Positions 25,464 through 33,822 of a stretch of DNA of 43,181 nucleotides are shown in pieces. A program made the translations under genes and the position numbers. Origin of the DNA: an uncultured bacterium (GTDB taxonomy: Bacteria; Planctomycetota; UBA1135; GCA-002686595). The stretch spans positions 1 through 43,181 of the forward strand of contig CALCXM010000189.1 of the NCBI GenBank assembly GCA_937905825.1. Reading direction: 5' to 3'. Below the pieces are notes generated by a model. It was not told the DNA's origin. It ran no database searches and saw nothing but the letters and a program-made list of their open reading frames with translations. Within the stretch, counting starts at the first letter, position 1. Each line of letters starts with the position of its first letter.

Positions 25464-26048
25464 TTAACGCAGCGCGCAGAGCCGCCGGCCCCACCTCGAT
25501 GCGGGCATGAGTTCGACCCGCTGGGATTCCCCCCAACCGGCGTCCTGCAAGTGCTTGATGTACTTGGTTGGTTCGGTGGTGCAGGCGTCGGGGTTCGCGT
25601 AGGAGCGCGAGGCTGGAGCCGTCCACCAGGGTCGTTCGTTGCGCAGGCCGCCCGTGGCCGCCTTGCGCTGCGCGTCCTGTTGATGGAACGTTTGCCTGCG
25701 GCGCGCGCCCTGCGCGTCTCGACTGGCTCTCGCGGCCCGACGACGCATTTGCTCGACGACGGCTCGCCGCGCCCCATCATTTGCGAGGCCTGGACTCAAA
25801 GGACCCTGCCCGCTGCTCGCACTTGTGGAGCGCGACCCTTTTGGCGCTTGGTCAGACGCTGGATCTTTTTGGCCGCAGGTCCCGCTCGCCGCACCTACGG
25901 GAGATTGACCTGCGGGCTTCGGGGGACGGACCCCTGGGGCTGTCTCGCTGTCGATTGAACGGGAGACGGCGGCGGGCTGTCGACCGACGTCCAAGGTGTT
26001 CGGCGTCTCAGAACAACAAACAGTGATCAATAGGATGGCGAGGAACAT
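25464..26048 (-). CDS. Orphan secreted/lipoprotein-like protein
   Basis: A 194-residue protein. The ATG at 26048 has a GAGGGGAA Shine-Dalgarno at a good distance. The N-terminus MFLAILLITVCCSETPNT looks like a signal sequence, possibly a lipoprotein signal, although the VCC site does not match a lipobox well. A Pro/Ser/Gly-rich linker follows, then an Arg/Gln-rich helical stretch (~90-140), and a more ordered end (ERPWWTAPASRSYANPDACTTEPTKYIK and HLQDAGWGESQRVEL). I do not recognise a family. Open frames on the + strand across this interval have less natural composition, so I prefer this one. It lies between the caspase and the HELSH metallopeptidase on the same strand. Confidence 0.5.
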   Translation of the reverse strand: MFLAILLITVCCSETPNTLDVGRQPAAVSRSIDSETAPGVRPPKPAGQSPVGAASGTCGQKDPASDQAPKGSRSTSASSGQGPLSPGLANDGARRAVVEQMRRRAARASRDAQGARRRQTFHQQDAQRKAATGGLRNERPWWTAPASRSYANPDACTTEPTKYIKHLQDAGWGESQRVELMPASRWGRRLCALR

Positions 26049-26265
26049 AGCTTCCCCTCGTCCAAGCAAGCCGACGGACTTGAGTCAGAGGTCGGCGCAA
26101 CAACTGGCTCGAGCGGACAATCCGGAGTGAATCGTCAGAGTTGGCCTTCCTGCCCATCGGAAGGCCCACGCGCGCTGCCCCAATTCGAGCGACTTGCAAG
26201 GAGCTGGGGACCAGGTGGCTAGCCCTTCGACTGCCGCAGGCCCCCCGCCGATGAGCGAGTTGGGA

Positions 26266-26302
26266 CTATTGGCAAATCGACTCATGAGTAGAGCCGGCTA
26301 GG
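26266..26302 (-). repeat. Dispersed 37-bp repeat, copy 2
   Basis: The minus-strand copy starts CCTAGCCGGCTCTA and ends GCCAATAG, 33/37 identical to 8942-8978. Its CCTAG includes the stop codon of the metallopeptidase gene. The centre ACTCATGAGT is a perfect 10-bp palindrome. Confidence 0.6.
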
Positions 26303-27008
26303 GCATTTGCCAAGCGCGCCCCAAGACAGCCGGCAGGTCGGGAAACTCCTGCATGACCTCCACTTTCACAAAGGGAAAGTAGTCGTTGGTTCCCCACCAA
26401 GCCTCGCTCAGCTCCGCAAAGAACTCCTGCTCATTGTTCAAGGCGTAGGCCCTTTTCGATCCGCCGGTAACGTACAGCACTTGCTCCAAGCGCTTGGACT
26501 CTTTGACTGTCTCATAGGCGCCGCGGAGGCCCGGGTGATCGTAGCCCAGGACCTGATGGTGCCAAGCGTGCGAGAGTTCGTGGAGCACCATCGAGGGCTG
26601 TGCGCGCGTCCAGCCGAGGAAGTTCCGCGCATTGCCAAACTCAACTCCCCGGGCCCAGTCCTCGGGGTAGCCGTGATCCTTGAGCCAAGTGGCGGCGGGA
26701 TGATAGACACCACCATCACAACCCTCACGTTGCAGGTGCATCCGGATCGGAACCTGCTGCAAACGTTGAACGACGTCCCCCGGCAGACGCGAGCTGACCT
26801 CCCAGAGCTTCACCGCGAGCAGCCGCGCAACAGAAGCTTGCAAGTCTTCCTGCGCATCGAGCTCCACCTGAAAGTGGACAGTCCAACCCTCGATCAGTTC
26901 GCTGCGGTAGCGGTAGGACATCTCGGGTTTCTCTCCCGTTCGAGGTCCCTGGGGTTCGGCGAGCAGGGACAGAACACAGAGCAACGGAAGGATCTTGAGG
27001 GAAAGCAT
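26298..27008 (-). CDS. Secreted zinc metallopeptidase (HELSH gluzincin-like)
   Basis: A 236-residue protein with a signal sequence (ILPLLCVLSLLAEPQ). The zinc motif HELSH is at 143-147 (PSMVLHELSHAWHHQVLG). A likely third ligand lies in NNEQEFFAELSEAWWG (E195 or E199), followed by 'GTNDYFPF', a pattern I recognise from a family of secreted metalloproteins in planctomycetes and verrucomicrobia. Length and motif order match that family. No recognised substrate. The stop codon lies inside repeat copy 2. It is divergent from the GNAT gene (147 bp). All zinc-binding residues appear intact, in contrast to the gluzincin-like protein at 10317-11570. Confidence 0.85.
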   Translation of the reverse strand: MLSLKILPLLCVLSLLAEPQGPRTGEKPEMSYRYRSELIEGWTVHFQVELDAQEDLQASVARLLAVKLWEVSSRLPGDVVQRLQQVPIRMHLQREGCDGGVYHPAATWLKDHGYPEDWARGVEFGNARNFLGWTRAQPSMVLHELSHAWHHQVLGYDHPGLRGAYETVKESKRLEQVLYVTGGSKRAYALNNEQEFFAELSEAWWGTNDYFPFVKVEVMQEFPDLPAVLGRAWQMP

Positions 27009-27155
27009 GGGCCGATTGTACCTTCGCTCCCCCAGGCCTCGTACGCTAAGCTAGGAGCCCCTGGGCCCCATTCCAGGGACGTCACGGTCCCGCCGGGGCG
27101 GAATCACACAAATGTCTAAGCACGGCGACCAGCCGACGCCGAGAAATAGATCGTC

Positions 27156-27611
27156 ATGCAAGTACGTCCCTATCGCGACTCAGATTTTGAGCAACTCATC
27201 GCGGGCTGGCGCGCGGCTTCGGTCGTGGCTCACCCGTTCCTGACCCCCGATTTCCTGGAAGCGGAAGCCGAGAGCGTTCGCGACGTCTACATCGATGCCG
27301 CGGACTCCTGGGTGGTCGAACTGGACGGAAAAGTTGTCGGATTCATCGCACTCCTCGGAGGTGAAATCGGCGCGCTCTTCGTGCACCCCAATCACTGGCG
27401 CTCGGGCATTGGAAGGGCCCTGGTGAACCAGGCAGTGGAGTCCCACTCCCGCTTGCACTTGGTGGTCTTCGCCGAGAACACAATCGGCAGAGCCTTCTAC
27501 AAGCGCTACGGATTTGTGGAGGGCGATCGCAGCCTCCACAAGGCCACTGGACAAGAGGTCATTCGGATGGAATTCGTGGCCACCCCTGAGTCAAAGCATC
27601 AAAGCAGCTAA
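27156..27611 (+). CDS. GNAT family N-acetyltransferase
   Basis: A 151-residue GNAT protein. Motif order is standard: MQVRPYRDSDFEQLIAGWRAAS start, beta-4 VVGFIALLGGEIGALFVHP, the acetyl-CoA-binding loop (R82 to G87, HWRSGIGRALV), then LVVFAENTIGRAFYKRYGFVEGD. Length is typical of the YjaB-like group. Members acetylate small molecules or proteins using acetyl-CoA in the cytoplasm; the substrate is not evident. It is followed after 54 bp by a hairpin, then the subtilase gene. I am confident of the family. Confidence 0.85.
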   Translation: MQVRPYRDSDFEQLIAGWRAASVVAHPFLTPDFLEAEAESVRDVYIDAADSWVVELDGKVVGFIALLGGEIGALFVHPNHWRSGIGRALVNQAVESHSRLHLVVFAENTIGRAFYKRYGFVEGDRSLHKATGQEVIRMEFVATPESKHQSS

Positions 27612-27665
27612 AACGATCGAGCTCTGAGCTGGCGAGTCAACTCTCGTCATTACCACACATATCGC

Positions 27666-27701
27666 ATCGGGGCGCAATTTTGTTAGAGATTGCGCCCCGA
27701 T
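27666..27701. terminator. 13-bp perfect hairpin after the GNAT gene
   Basis: ATCGGGGCGCAAT (27666-27678) pairs perfectly with 27689-27701 around a 10-nt TTTGTTAGAG loop. It lies 54 bp after the GNAT stop and 54 bp before the earliest subtilase start. No downstream T-run is seen, so it could also be a 5' regulatory hairpin of the subtilase gene. Confidence 0.5.
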
Positions 27702-27755
27702 CCGATTTGAGCCACTGCGGCTGGTCTGGGATGTATTGTTTACCCGGAATTCAGA

Positions 27756-30716
27756 TTGCAGCGTAGGATCGGTGGAATCCCCGATTTGACGCTCCTTCTG
27801 CTCCTACCCAATAGTGCGTTGAGACAGCCCCGTTTGATCTTCAACAAGCGCAGTGCAACCGCCCTCCTAGGCGTTGCAGCATGCTGTTTGCTTCAGTCAG
27901 CTCAGCTTGCCAAAGAGCCGCTGCCGGAGAGGAACGCGCAATCGGTTCTCGTCCACTACCCAGGCGTCAGCTCCATCCCTTTGCAACTCAACCCACTCAA
28001 GCTGGCTGGCCTGGGGCTGCCCAATGGCGCGTGGGAATCGGAAAACATCCATCTGGACAAGATTCGACCATGGCCGATTGCTGGCTGGCAGATCGCGGAA
28101 CTCGACGACCCGAAAAAGGCCGTGAGCTCCCAGTTGAATCCGCTCGAATCGATACGAGCGCGGGTCCAACGCATCGCGGCTCACGAGCCCAGGGGTTACG
28201 TGGCCCCCGTGTTCCTGGGACGCGACGGCGGCCCCTTGATCCCCACTCCCACTCTGTTGATCGGCTTTGAACAGGATCAGCGTGGAGCCCCCGCTCGAGC
28301 GAGGCTGGCCGACTTTGCTGAGTTGGAGATTCTCGAAGAGGACTGGGCTGGCATGCCGGGCAGCTACAAAGTTCGAGTGCACACCCCCGACGGCTTCCGG
28401 GTACTCGCGATCGCGTCGGAACTTGCCACGACTCAAGGCGTCGACTACGCCGAGCCCGATTGGATCATGACCGGCCACGGGTCCGGGCTCTCCAACGATC
28501 CATTGCTTGGCGATCTTTGGGGTCTCAACAACTCCGGGCAAAACGGCGGCGTGCCGGACATGGACATCAATGCGCCGGAAGCCTGGAAGATCACAAAGGG
28601 CAACAGCTCGCTCAAGGTGCTTGTGATCGACACGGGTGTCCAGCAGGACCACCCGGACATCCATCAACTGCCAGGCGCCGACCTGACCAGCGAGGGCCCC
28701 GGCACAGGCGCACCGAAAAATCAATGGGACAACCACGGCACGCCCGTAGCGGGTTGTGCGAGTGCCATCATCGACAATGGCATCGGGGTGGTTGGATCCG
28801 CTCCGAACTGCCCGACGGTCTCCGCCCGAACCTTTATCGGCATCAACACGGCAGGTGACTGGACTTCGCTTTCGAGTTGGACGGTGGATGCCTTGGCCTT
28901 CGGCGAAAGCGTTGGCGCGCGCGTGACGAACAACAGCAACGTCTACGCGGTTCCCTCCTCCGCGATCAACGCCAAGTACATGGCCACCCAAGCGCTCGGC
29001 ATGGTGCACTTTGCCTGCGCCGGAAACGAGAGTTCTAGCTTCGTCAGCTTTCCCGCCAGCCTCTCCACGGTCGCTGCGATTGGCTCCATCAACCGGCATG
29101 GAAACCTGGCCAGTTCGTCAAACCATGGGGTCTTCCTGACGTTCACAGCCCCCGGCGTGGCGATCGTCACAACGGACCGCAGCGGATCGGAGGGCTACGC
29201 TCCGGGAAGCTACTCCACCGTCAGCGGGACGTCCTTTGCCTCGCCCTACTGCGCCGGAGTCGCCGCGCTGCTGCTGAGCCTGGACCCCAGCCTGGACGGG
29301 GACCAGATCACCACCCTCCTGCGCCAAAACGTGAAGGACCTCGGCACACCGGGGTTCGACGACACCTTCGGTTGGGGTCTGGTCGACGCCCACGCCTCGG
29401 CCCTTCAAATCGCGCCCGTGCAGGGCGTGCTGCGCTCCTGGGCTTCGGATGCAAGCGGACAGGTTTCGAGCACCGCAGCGGGCCAGGACTTCATCCGAGT
29501 GGCCTGTGGCAACAACCACTCCTTGGGCTTGCGTGCCGATAGCTCGATCGTCTCTTGGGGAGCTGATGGCAGTGGACAAGTTGTTGGAACGCCGACGGGA
29601 ACAGGATTCATTCAAGTCGCCGCAGGGGCAGCTCATTCCCTGGCCTTGCGCGCGGATGGTTCGATTCAATCTTGGGGATCCGATAGCGCCTCGCAAACCA
29701 CGAACTCCCCCACTGGATTCAACTACATTCAAATCGCTGCGGGTGAGAACCACTCCCTAGCGCTCTTGAATGATGGAACGATCCACTCTTGGGGCCGCGA
29801 CATAGAAGGCCAAGTGACCGGAACACCGACCGGCACAGGCTACGTGCAAATCGCCCGAGGCTGGAATCACTCCTTGGCCCTACGCGACGACGGGTCCATC
29901 GAGGTTTGGGGCTCCGACGCCCAGGGCCAGCAAAGCACGGCCCCCGCTGGTACCGGGTTCATTCAAATCGCCGGGGGCAATGGTCATTGTTTGGCCCTGC
30001 ATCAAGATGGTTCCATCAGCTCCTGGGGCTTCGATGGAAACCAAGCGGTGAGCAACAGCCCAGCGGGAACCAACTTCGTCCAGGTCACTGCAGGCGCGTT
30101 CCACTCCATGGCACTGGCCGCGGATGGTTCGATCAGCAGTTGGGGTTTGGATTCCTTCGGGACGGTCTCTGGGGTGCCCGCCGGCAACGGGTACACACAG
30201 ATCGCCGCCGGCCTCCAACACGGCTTGGCCCTGACCAGCGAATCCTCAGGCAACGCGTACTGCTTTGGTGACGGCACTGGAACCTCCTGCCCCTGTGCTG
30301 CCAACGGTCAGCTCGGGGAAGGCTGCGCCAATTCCGTGGTAGCCAATGGCGCGCTGCTTACGGGCTCGGGCAACGCACAGCTTTCCATGGACAGCTTTCA
30401 ACTTGAAGTCACGGGCGTGCCGGGCGCCAAGCCTGGAATTGTGCTGCGGGGAGCGAATGCCATCAACGCCGGGCTCGGCAATGCCCTTGGGGACGGCCTG
30501 CTTTGCGTCGGCGGCGACACGGCTCGCTCCCAGGTGCAGATCACCTCTGGCGGGAACACGCTCTTCACGGACTTCCAAGGGGGCCCCTTCGGTGCGACCA
30601 GCTACGGGGCTGGTGTCTCAACCAACTACCAGTTCTGGTATCGGGACGCGGCGAACACCTGCTCCGGCGTTGGGTTCAACTTCTCGAATGCCTGGACGGT
30701 GATCTTTCAGCCCTGA
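27756..30716 (+). CDS. Secreted subtilase (S8) fused to RCC1-type propeller repeats and the shared C-terminal domain
   Basis: Up to 986 residues. The start is uncertain: TTG at 27756 has a weak GGA, while TTG at 27834 gives a cleaner signal peptide (IFNKRSATALLGVAACCLL). After a propeptide-like region, the subtilase catalytic triad is intact: D292 (VLVIDTGV), H327 (DNHGTPVAG) and S493 (SGTSFASPYCAG). Residues ~558-826 are seven RCC1-like repeats of ~39 residues with the pattern 'SW.sD..gq......G..fiQiAaG..HslaLr.DGsi'. Residues 833-986 start NAYCFGDGTGTSCPC and match the secreted protein at 9105-10304. Likely a cell-surface or secreted protease whose propeller may bind partners or substrate. 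Numbering uses the 27756 start. A strong terminator follows. Confidence 0.85.
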   Translation: MQRRIGGIPDLTLLLLLPNSALRQPRLIFNKRSATALLGVAACCLLQSAQLAKEPLPERNAQSVLVHYPGVSSIPLQLNPLKLAGLGLPNGAWESENIHLDKIRPWPIAGWQIAELDDPKKAVSSQLNPLESIRARVQRIAAHEPRGYVAPVFLGRDGGPLIPTPTLLIGFEQDQRGAPARARLADFAELEILEEDWAGMPGSYKVRVHTPDGFRVLAIASELATTQGVDYAEPDWIMTGHGSGLSNDPLLGDLWGLNNSGQNGGVPDMDINAPEAWKITKGNSSLKVLVIDTGVQQDHPDIHQLPGADLTSEGPGTGAPKNQWDNHGTPVAGCASAIIDNGIGVVGSAPNCPTVSARTFIGINTAGDWTSLSSWTVDALAFGESVGARVTNNSNVYAVPSSAINAKYMATQALGMVHFACAGNESSSFVSFPASLSTVAAIGSINRHGNLASSSNHGVFLTFTAPGVAIVTTDRSGSEGYAPGSYSTVSGTSFASPYCAGVAALLLSLDPSLDGDQITTLLRQNVKDLGTPGFDDTFGWGLVDAHASALQIAPVQGVLRSWASDASGQVSSTAAGQDFIRVACGNNHSLGLRADSSIVSWGADGSGQVVGTPTGTGFIQVAAGAAHSLALRADGSIQSWGSDSASQTTNSPTGFNYIQIAAGENHSLALLNDGTIHSWGRDIEGQVTGTPTGTGYVQIARGWNHSLALRDDGSIEVWGSDAQGQQSTAPAGTGFIQIAGGNGHCLALHQDGSISSWGFDGNQAVSNSPAGTNFVQVTAGAFHSMALAADGSISSWGLDSFGTVSGVPAGNGYTQIAAGLQHGLALTSESSGNAYCFGDGTGTSCPCAANGQLGEGCANSVVANGALLTGSGNAQLSMDSFQLEVTGVPGAKPGIVLRGANAINAGLGNALGDGLLCVGGDTARSQVQITSGGNTLFTDFQGGPFGATSYGAGVSTNYQFWYRDAANTCSGVGFNFSNAWTVIFQP

Positions 30717-30734
30717 CATGCGGGGACCATCGGC

Positions 30735-30785
30735 AAAGAGCCAGCCCTGCCCCTAGCGTTCGTGCTGGGGCAGGGCTGGCTCTTT
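30735..30785. terminator. Bidirectional terminator between convergent genes
   Basis: A perfect 19-bp stem (AAAGAGCCAGCCCTGCCCC at 30735-30753 against 30767-30785) with a 13-nt loop. The A-rich left end and T-rich right end (TCTTTCTT) give T-tracts on both strands. It lies 18 bp after the subtilase stop and 64 bp beyond the convergent PilX-like gene stop, so it can serve both. Confidence 0.85.
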
Positions 30786-30849
30786 CTTAGGTGAAGGTCA
30801 GGGGGAGTTTTATGCGCTCCTCCCTCCCCAGCAGGGCCCACTCACAGCG

Positions 30850-32679
30850 CTACCAACTCACCACGTCCCTCGCGGAAACGGCCATCGGTGTGTAGGGCGG
30901 AAGATTGGCCACCGTGTTGAAGGAGGTGTCGTAGGACCACTTGCGTCCGGGCGCCGTGTAACGGTCGCTGCCGTAGCGCCACTCGCCGGTCGCGTACTCA
31001 CTCGTCCAAGTGTTCACGAAGGAGCCGTTGATGTTGCAGTCCACCCCCGACCACTTTTCATGAAAGCGAGGTAGGTTCTCCAGGCCGCCGTTGTAGTGCC
31101 CCACGCTCGTGTCGTGGTTGCCGGTCACGATCGCGGCGTTGAAGGTCGTCTCACTTGCCGACGGCAGGTTGCCTGCCGTCTTGGTGCCATCCCAACTGTT
31201 GGAGAGCAGGTTGACGGCATCGCCGATGACCGACGCGCCTTTCTTGTCAACCGTATTGAAGTCTCCTTGGATGTAGAGCGAGCCCTCAGACACGACCGTC
31301 AGCGGGCCTTTCAGCTCGCTTCCGTTCGTGATCAGGACTCCCTTGGCGTCCGTCCCTTGCCCCATGCCGTAGTGCGCCATGTAGACGAGGCCATTGGTGG
31401 GGAAGAAGCCGGAGCTATTGAGCACATCGATGTCGAGAATCGTCACCGCCGTGTTGTCCCCAGTTCCACCCGATTGACGGGCGTCGTAGAGCGAGGACTG
31501 AACGATCGTTGCCCCCAACAAGGACTTGACTGAGGTTCCAGTGCCATCGAAGGCGTCCCAAGTGCCATCGGCATAGGTCAGAATCGAAAGATCCGCCTCC
31601 CCATGGAAGAACCCAGGGTCATGGGTGCCCGCGCCCGCGCCAACGTAGGCGTAGCTGTCCGTTCCCGCATCCCACTTGTAGGATCCAGCCGCGGCCTCTT
31701 CGTACATGGCGATGGAGCCGATGTGCGGACTGACCGCCTCGCCCACGTTGTGGGCCTGATCCTGCACGGTGTTGCCGTAGCCATCCGAGTAGCCGTCGGG
31801 CTCGTTCCAAAAGTCCAGGGCGCCAGGGCCCCAGGGCAGCCATTCACCGGTGCCGGTGAAGGAGCCGTCGCCGTCCAGATCGAGACCGGCGGTGAAGTCG
31901 CTGTCGTAGCCACCGACTGAGGTGACACCTTCACCCGACAGTTGGCTCTTGCTGAGCATCTTCACGTAGCTCTCAGGCTCGGAAGCGTTGTAGGGATTGG
32001 AGACCCACTCGCGGATCTTCACGGTGCCCGAGGAAGAGCTCGGATTGTCCTTCCTAGAACGATGCATGGTCCCCACCGCACGCAAGTAGTTCGTGTCGAC
32101 GGTCAAGGTTCCACCACAGCCCAGGTACATGTCTCCATTCGAATGCACCCGCCCGCCCAGGGTCATGCTGGGTCCCGGGTTGATCTCCAGGTCATCCGTG
32201 TAGAACACGGCGAACTGGAAGATGGGCGTCGATTCCGTATTCAACACTCGGTGCAAAACTTGCGAGCTGTTGTTGACCTGCGCCACAGCTCGAATCTCGT
32301 AGCCCGTGATCAAGGTTTGGATTCCTGCGGAGTCCGTGGACACCGCGTCCAAACCGGTTGGAACGCCGGTTGGAACGATCGTGTACGTCACGTTCTCACC
32401 GTTGATCGTGACCGTACCGGTCTCCGGAACCGGGTCCCAGTTGGCAACCGCTGTCTGTAGCTGTTTCTTGGCGACTTCAATCGCCCCCTCGCCCAAGTAG
32501 CGCGTGGTTACGTTGGAACGCTCGACGTCCACCGTCTTGTTCCTCGAAAGCGTCACTGTCATCAAGGCAGCGATCATCGAAGCTGCCACAAAGGAAGCGA
32601 AGAGGGCAGCGATCAAAGCCGTCCCCCGGCGCTGAGAAGGAGACCCTTTTGATCTCGTGAGTTGTGTTGCCAGAATCAT
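30850..32679 (-). CDS. PilX-like minor pilin/large exported pilin-associated protein
   Basis: A 609-residue protein. I chose ATG 32679 since AGGA precedes it and the ORF's earlier codons overlap the previous gene. The N-terminus carries the PilX pattern: basic SQRRGTALIAALFASFVAASMIAALMTVTLSRN, a membrane/assembly helix, then GEGAIEVAKKQLQTA. The large external part has 'GGRVHSNGDMYLGCGGTLTV' and 'NLLSNSWDGTK', segments I know from large PilX-type proteins. A DLDGDG loop (267-272) may bind calcium. It is the third gene of a PilV-PilW-PilX-like operon, with a 7-bp gap from PilW. Role: minor (pseudo)pilin at a type IV pilus or type II-like machine tip (inference). Downstream is a bidirectional terminator. 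Confidence 0.75.
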   Translation of the reverse strand: MILATQLTRSKGSPSQRRGTALIAALFASFVAASMIAALMTVTLSRNKTVDVERSNVTTRYLGEGAIEVAKKQLQTAVANWDPVPETGTVTINGENVTYTIVPTGVPTGLDAVSTDSAGIQTLITGYEIRAVAQVNNSSQVLHRVLNTESTPIFQFAVFYTDDLEINPGPSMTLGGRVHSNGDMYLGCGGTLTVDTNYLRAVGTMHRSRKDNPSSSSGTVKIREWVSNPYNASEPESYVKMLSKSQLSGEGVTSVGGYDSDFTAGLDLDGDGSFTGTGEWLPWGPGALDFWNEPDGYSDGYGNTVQDQAHNVGEAVSPHIGSIAMYEEAAAGSYKWDAGTDSYAYVGAGAGTHDPGFFHGEADLSILTYADGTWDAFDGTGTSVKSLLGATIVQSSLYDARQSGGTGDNTAVTILDIDVLNSSGFFPTNGLVYMAHYGMGQGTDAKGVLITNGSELKGPLTVVSEGSLYIQGDFNTVDKKGASVIGDAVNLLSNSWDGTKTAGNLPSASETTFNAAIVTGNHDTSVGHYNGGLENLPRFHEKWSGVDCNINGSFVNTWTSEYATGEWRYGSDRYTAPGRKWSYDTSFNTVANLPPYTPMAVSARDVVSW

Positions 32680-32686
32680 AGCTGTC

Positions 32687-33376
32687 CTAACCGTTGCGCA
32701 GGGCCACCACGGCCTCATTGGAATACCGAATCAGATATCCATTCGAGTCCGTCCGCCGGAAAAACAGGCGGATGCGGATTGTCTCGAGCGGAATTTCAAA
32801 GGCCGAGGACTCTGCCGTATCGATCACCATGCGCTCCACATGGTGACCCACAATTGTTGGGTTCGCTCCGTCTTGGCGACGTTCGAGGTAGTTGATGCCA
32901 TCCGCCCGGGTATTGACGGTGTAGCTCACTTCGGTGGCGCCCCAGGCGAGATCGCCATCCATATCGATGTCTGGCCGGCCGTCGTTGTCGTCGTCCGCTG
33001 GTAGCAGGAAGACAAGTTCGCGATCCGCTCCAAAGTCATCGTCACCAAATTCTGCATCACCACCCGCAGGCACGTGTTCGTGGAGGATGAAGTCGTCCGA
33101 GGGCGCGCCCCCATCGAAATAGTAGGGATAGACAATGCCGCCGCCTACATCTCGTTCGCCAGACTGCCGCAGCTCCGTCACCATTTCGAGCAACGCCTTG
33201 TCTGCCATCGTTTGCAGGCTGCTGCGGTTCCTGCTGAAGATCGTCATCGTGCGCAGGTTCGCGACCGACTCCACCAGCGCTCCGCAAAGCAAGGACATCA
33301 CGGCGACGCTAATCATCATCTCTACGACGGAGAACCCGCTCTTGCGGGGACTGCGCTTGCGTGCTACTGCTTTCAT
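32687..33376 (-). CDS. PilW-like prepilin (minor pilin)
   Basis: A 229-residue protein with a class III prepilin signal: basic leader RKRSPRKSG, cleavage G|FSVVE (G14|F15), then the hydrophobic helix MMISVAVMSLLCGALVESVANL. The mature protein has a PilW-like 'SLQTMADKALLEMVTELRQSG' helix. A striking Asp-rich loop at 128-142 (DDDNDGRPDIDMDGD) resembles calcium-binding DxDxDG repeats. The gene overlaps PilV by the 4-bp ATGA and is followed 7 bp later by PilX, so all three are co-translated. Prepilin peptidase would cleave it; none is in the window. Confidence 0.85.
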   Translation of the reverse strand: MKAVARKRSPRKSGFSVVEMMISVAVMSLLCGALVESVANLRTMTIFSRNRSSLQTMADKALLEMVTELRQSGERDVGGGIVYPYYFDGGAPSDDFILHEHVPAGGDAEFGDDDFGADRELVFLLPADDDNDGRPDIDMDGDLAWGATEVSYTVNTRADGINYLERRQDGANPTIVGHHVERMVIDTAESSAFEIPLETIRIRLFFRRTDSNGYLIRYSNEAVVALRNG

Positions 33377-33822
33377 CGTGTTTTCATGCTTGCCAGGCGC
33401 ATGATGCGCTGCCTTCCCTGATGGTCTTGGAAGCTGAGTGTCAGGATGATCTCGAGCGGGTCGGGAACCGTTCCACCTGCGTAGTCGGGGTAGGTGGCCC
33501 GAATCCGTTCACCGTTGAGATGCAGCCCTTCGAAGGCGACAATCGAGATGCCGGCCTCGTAGAGACTTCCCGCGATCGGCAAGTCATCGGGCGCTTCGAG
33601 CAGGACGCGCTCCATGCACGCCTGAAGATCCGCCATGCCGGAACTTGTTTCAGCGGATGTCGCGGCCAGTCGATTGAACGAAACCTGACTCGCTGTGGCG
33701 CCCGCCACAGCGATCATCAGAATCGCTATCGCGATCATGACTTCCACCATGGTCACGCCACGTTTCTTTCTACAGGCTGGGTCTCCCCGTCTGCAGCGCC
33801 CGAGCAACGTCATCTTTGTCAA
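33373..33822 (-). CDS. PilV-like prepilin (minor pilin)
   Basis: A 149-residue protein with prepilin signal: basic leader RRGDPACRKKRG, cleavage G|VTMVE, then the helix VMIAIAILMIAVAGATASQVSFNRL, typical of PilV/PulI-like minor pilins. The start is TTG 33822, since GGAG is spaced 6 nt upstream; ATG at 33813 (codon 4) has no such site. The stop overlaps the PilW ATG by 4 bp. It heads a three-gene operon. The position after a 356-bp divergent region suggests its promoter lies there, but I could not identify it. Confidence 0.8.
   Translation of the reverse strand: MTKMTLLGRCRRGDPACRKKRGVTMVEVMIAIAILMIAVAGATASQVSFNRLAATSAETSSGMADLQACMERVLLEAPDDLPIAGSLYEAGISIVAFEGLHLNGERIRATYPDYAGGTVPDPLEIILTLSFQDHQGRQRIMRLASMKTR

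Noticed and set aside
25425..25958. 177-codon plus-strand frame in the region of the orphan secreted protein
   Set aside because: Arg/Gly/Leu-rich without structure or Shine-Dalgarno; the minus frame has both a ribosome site and signal-like start.
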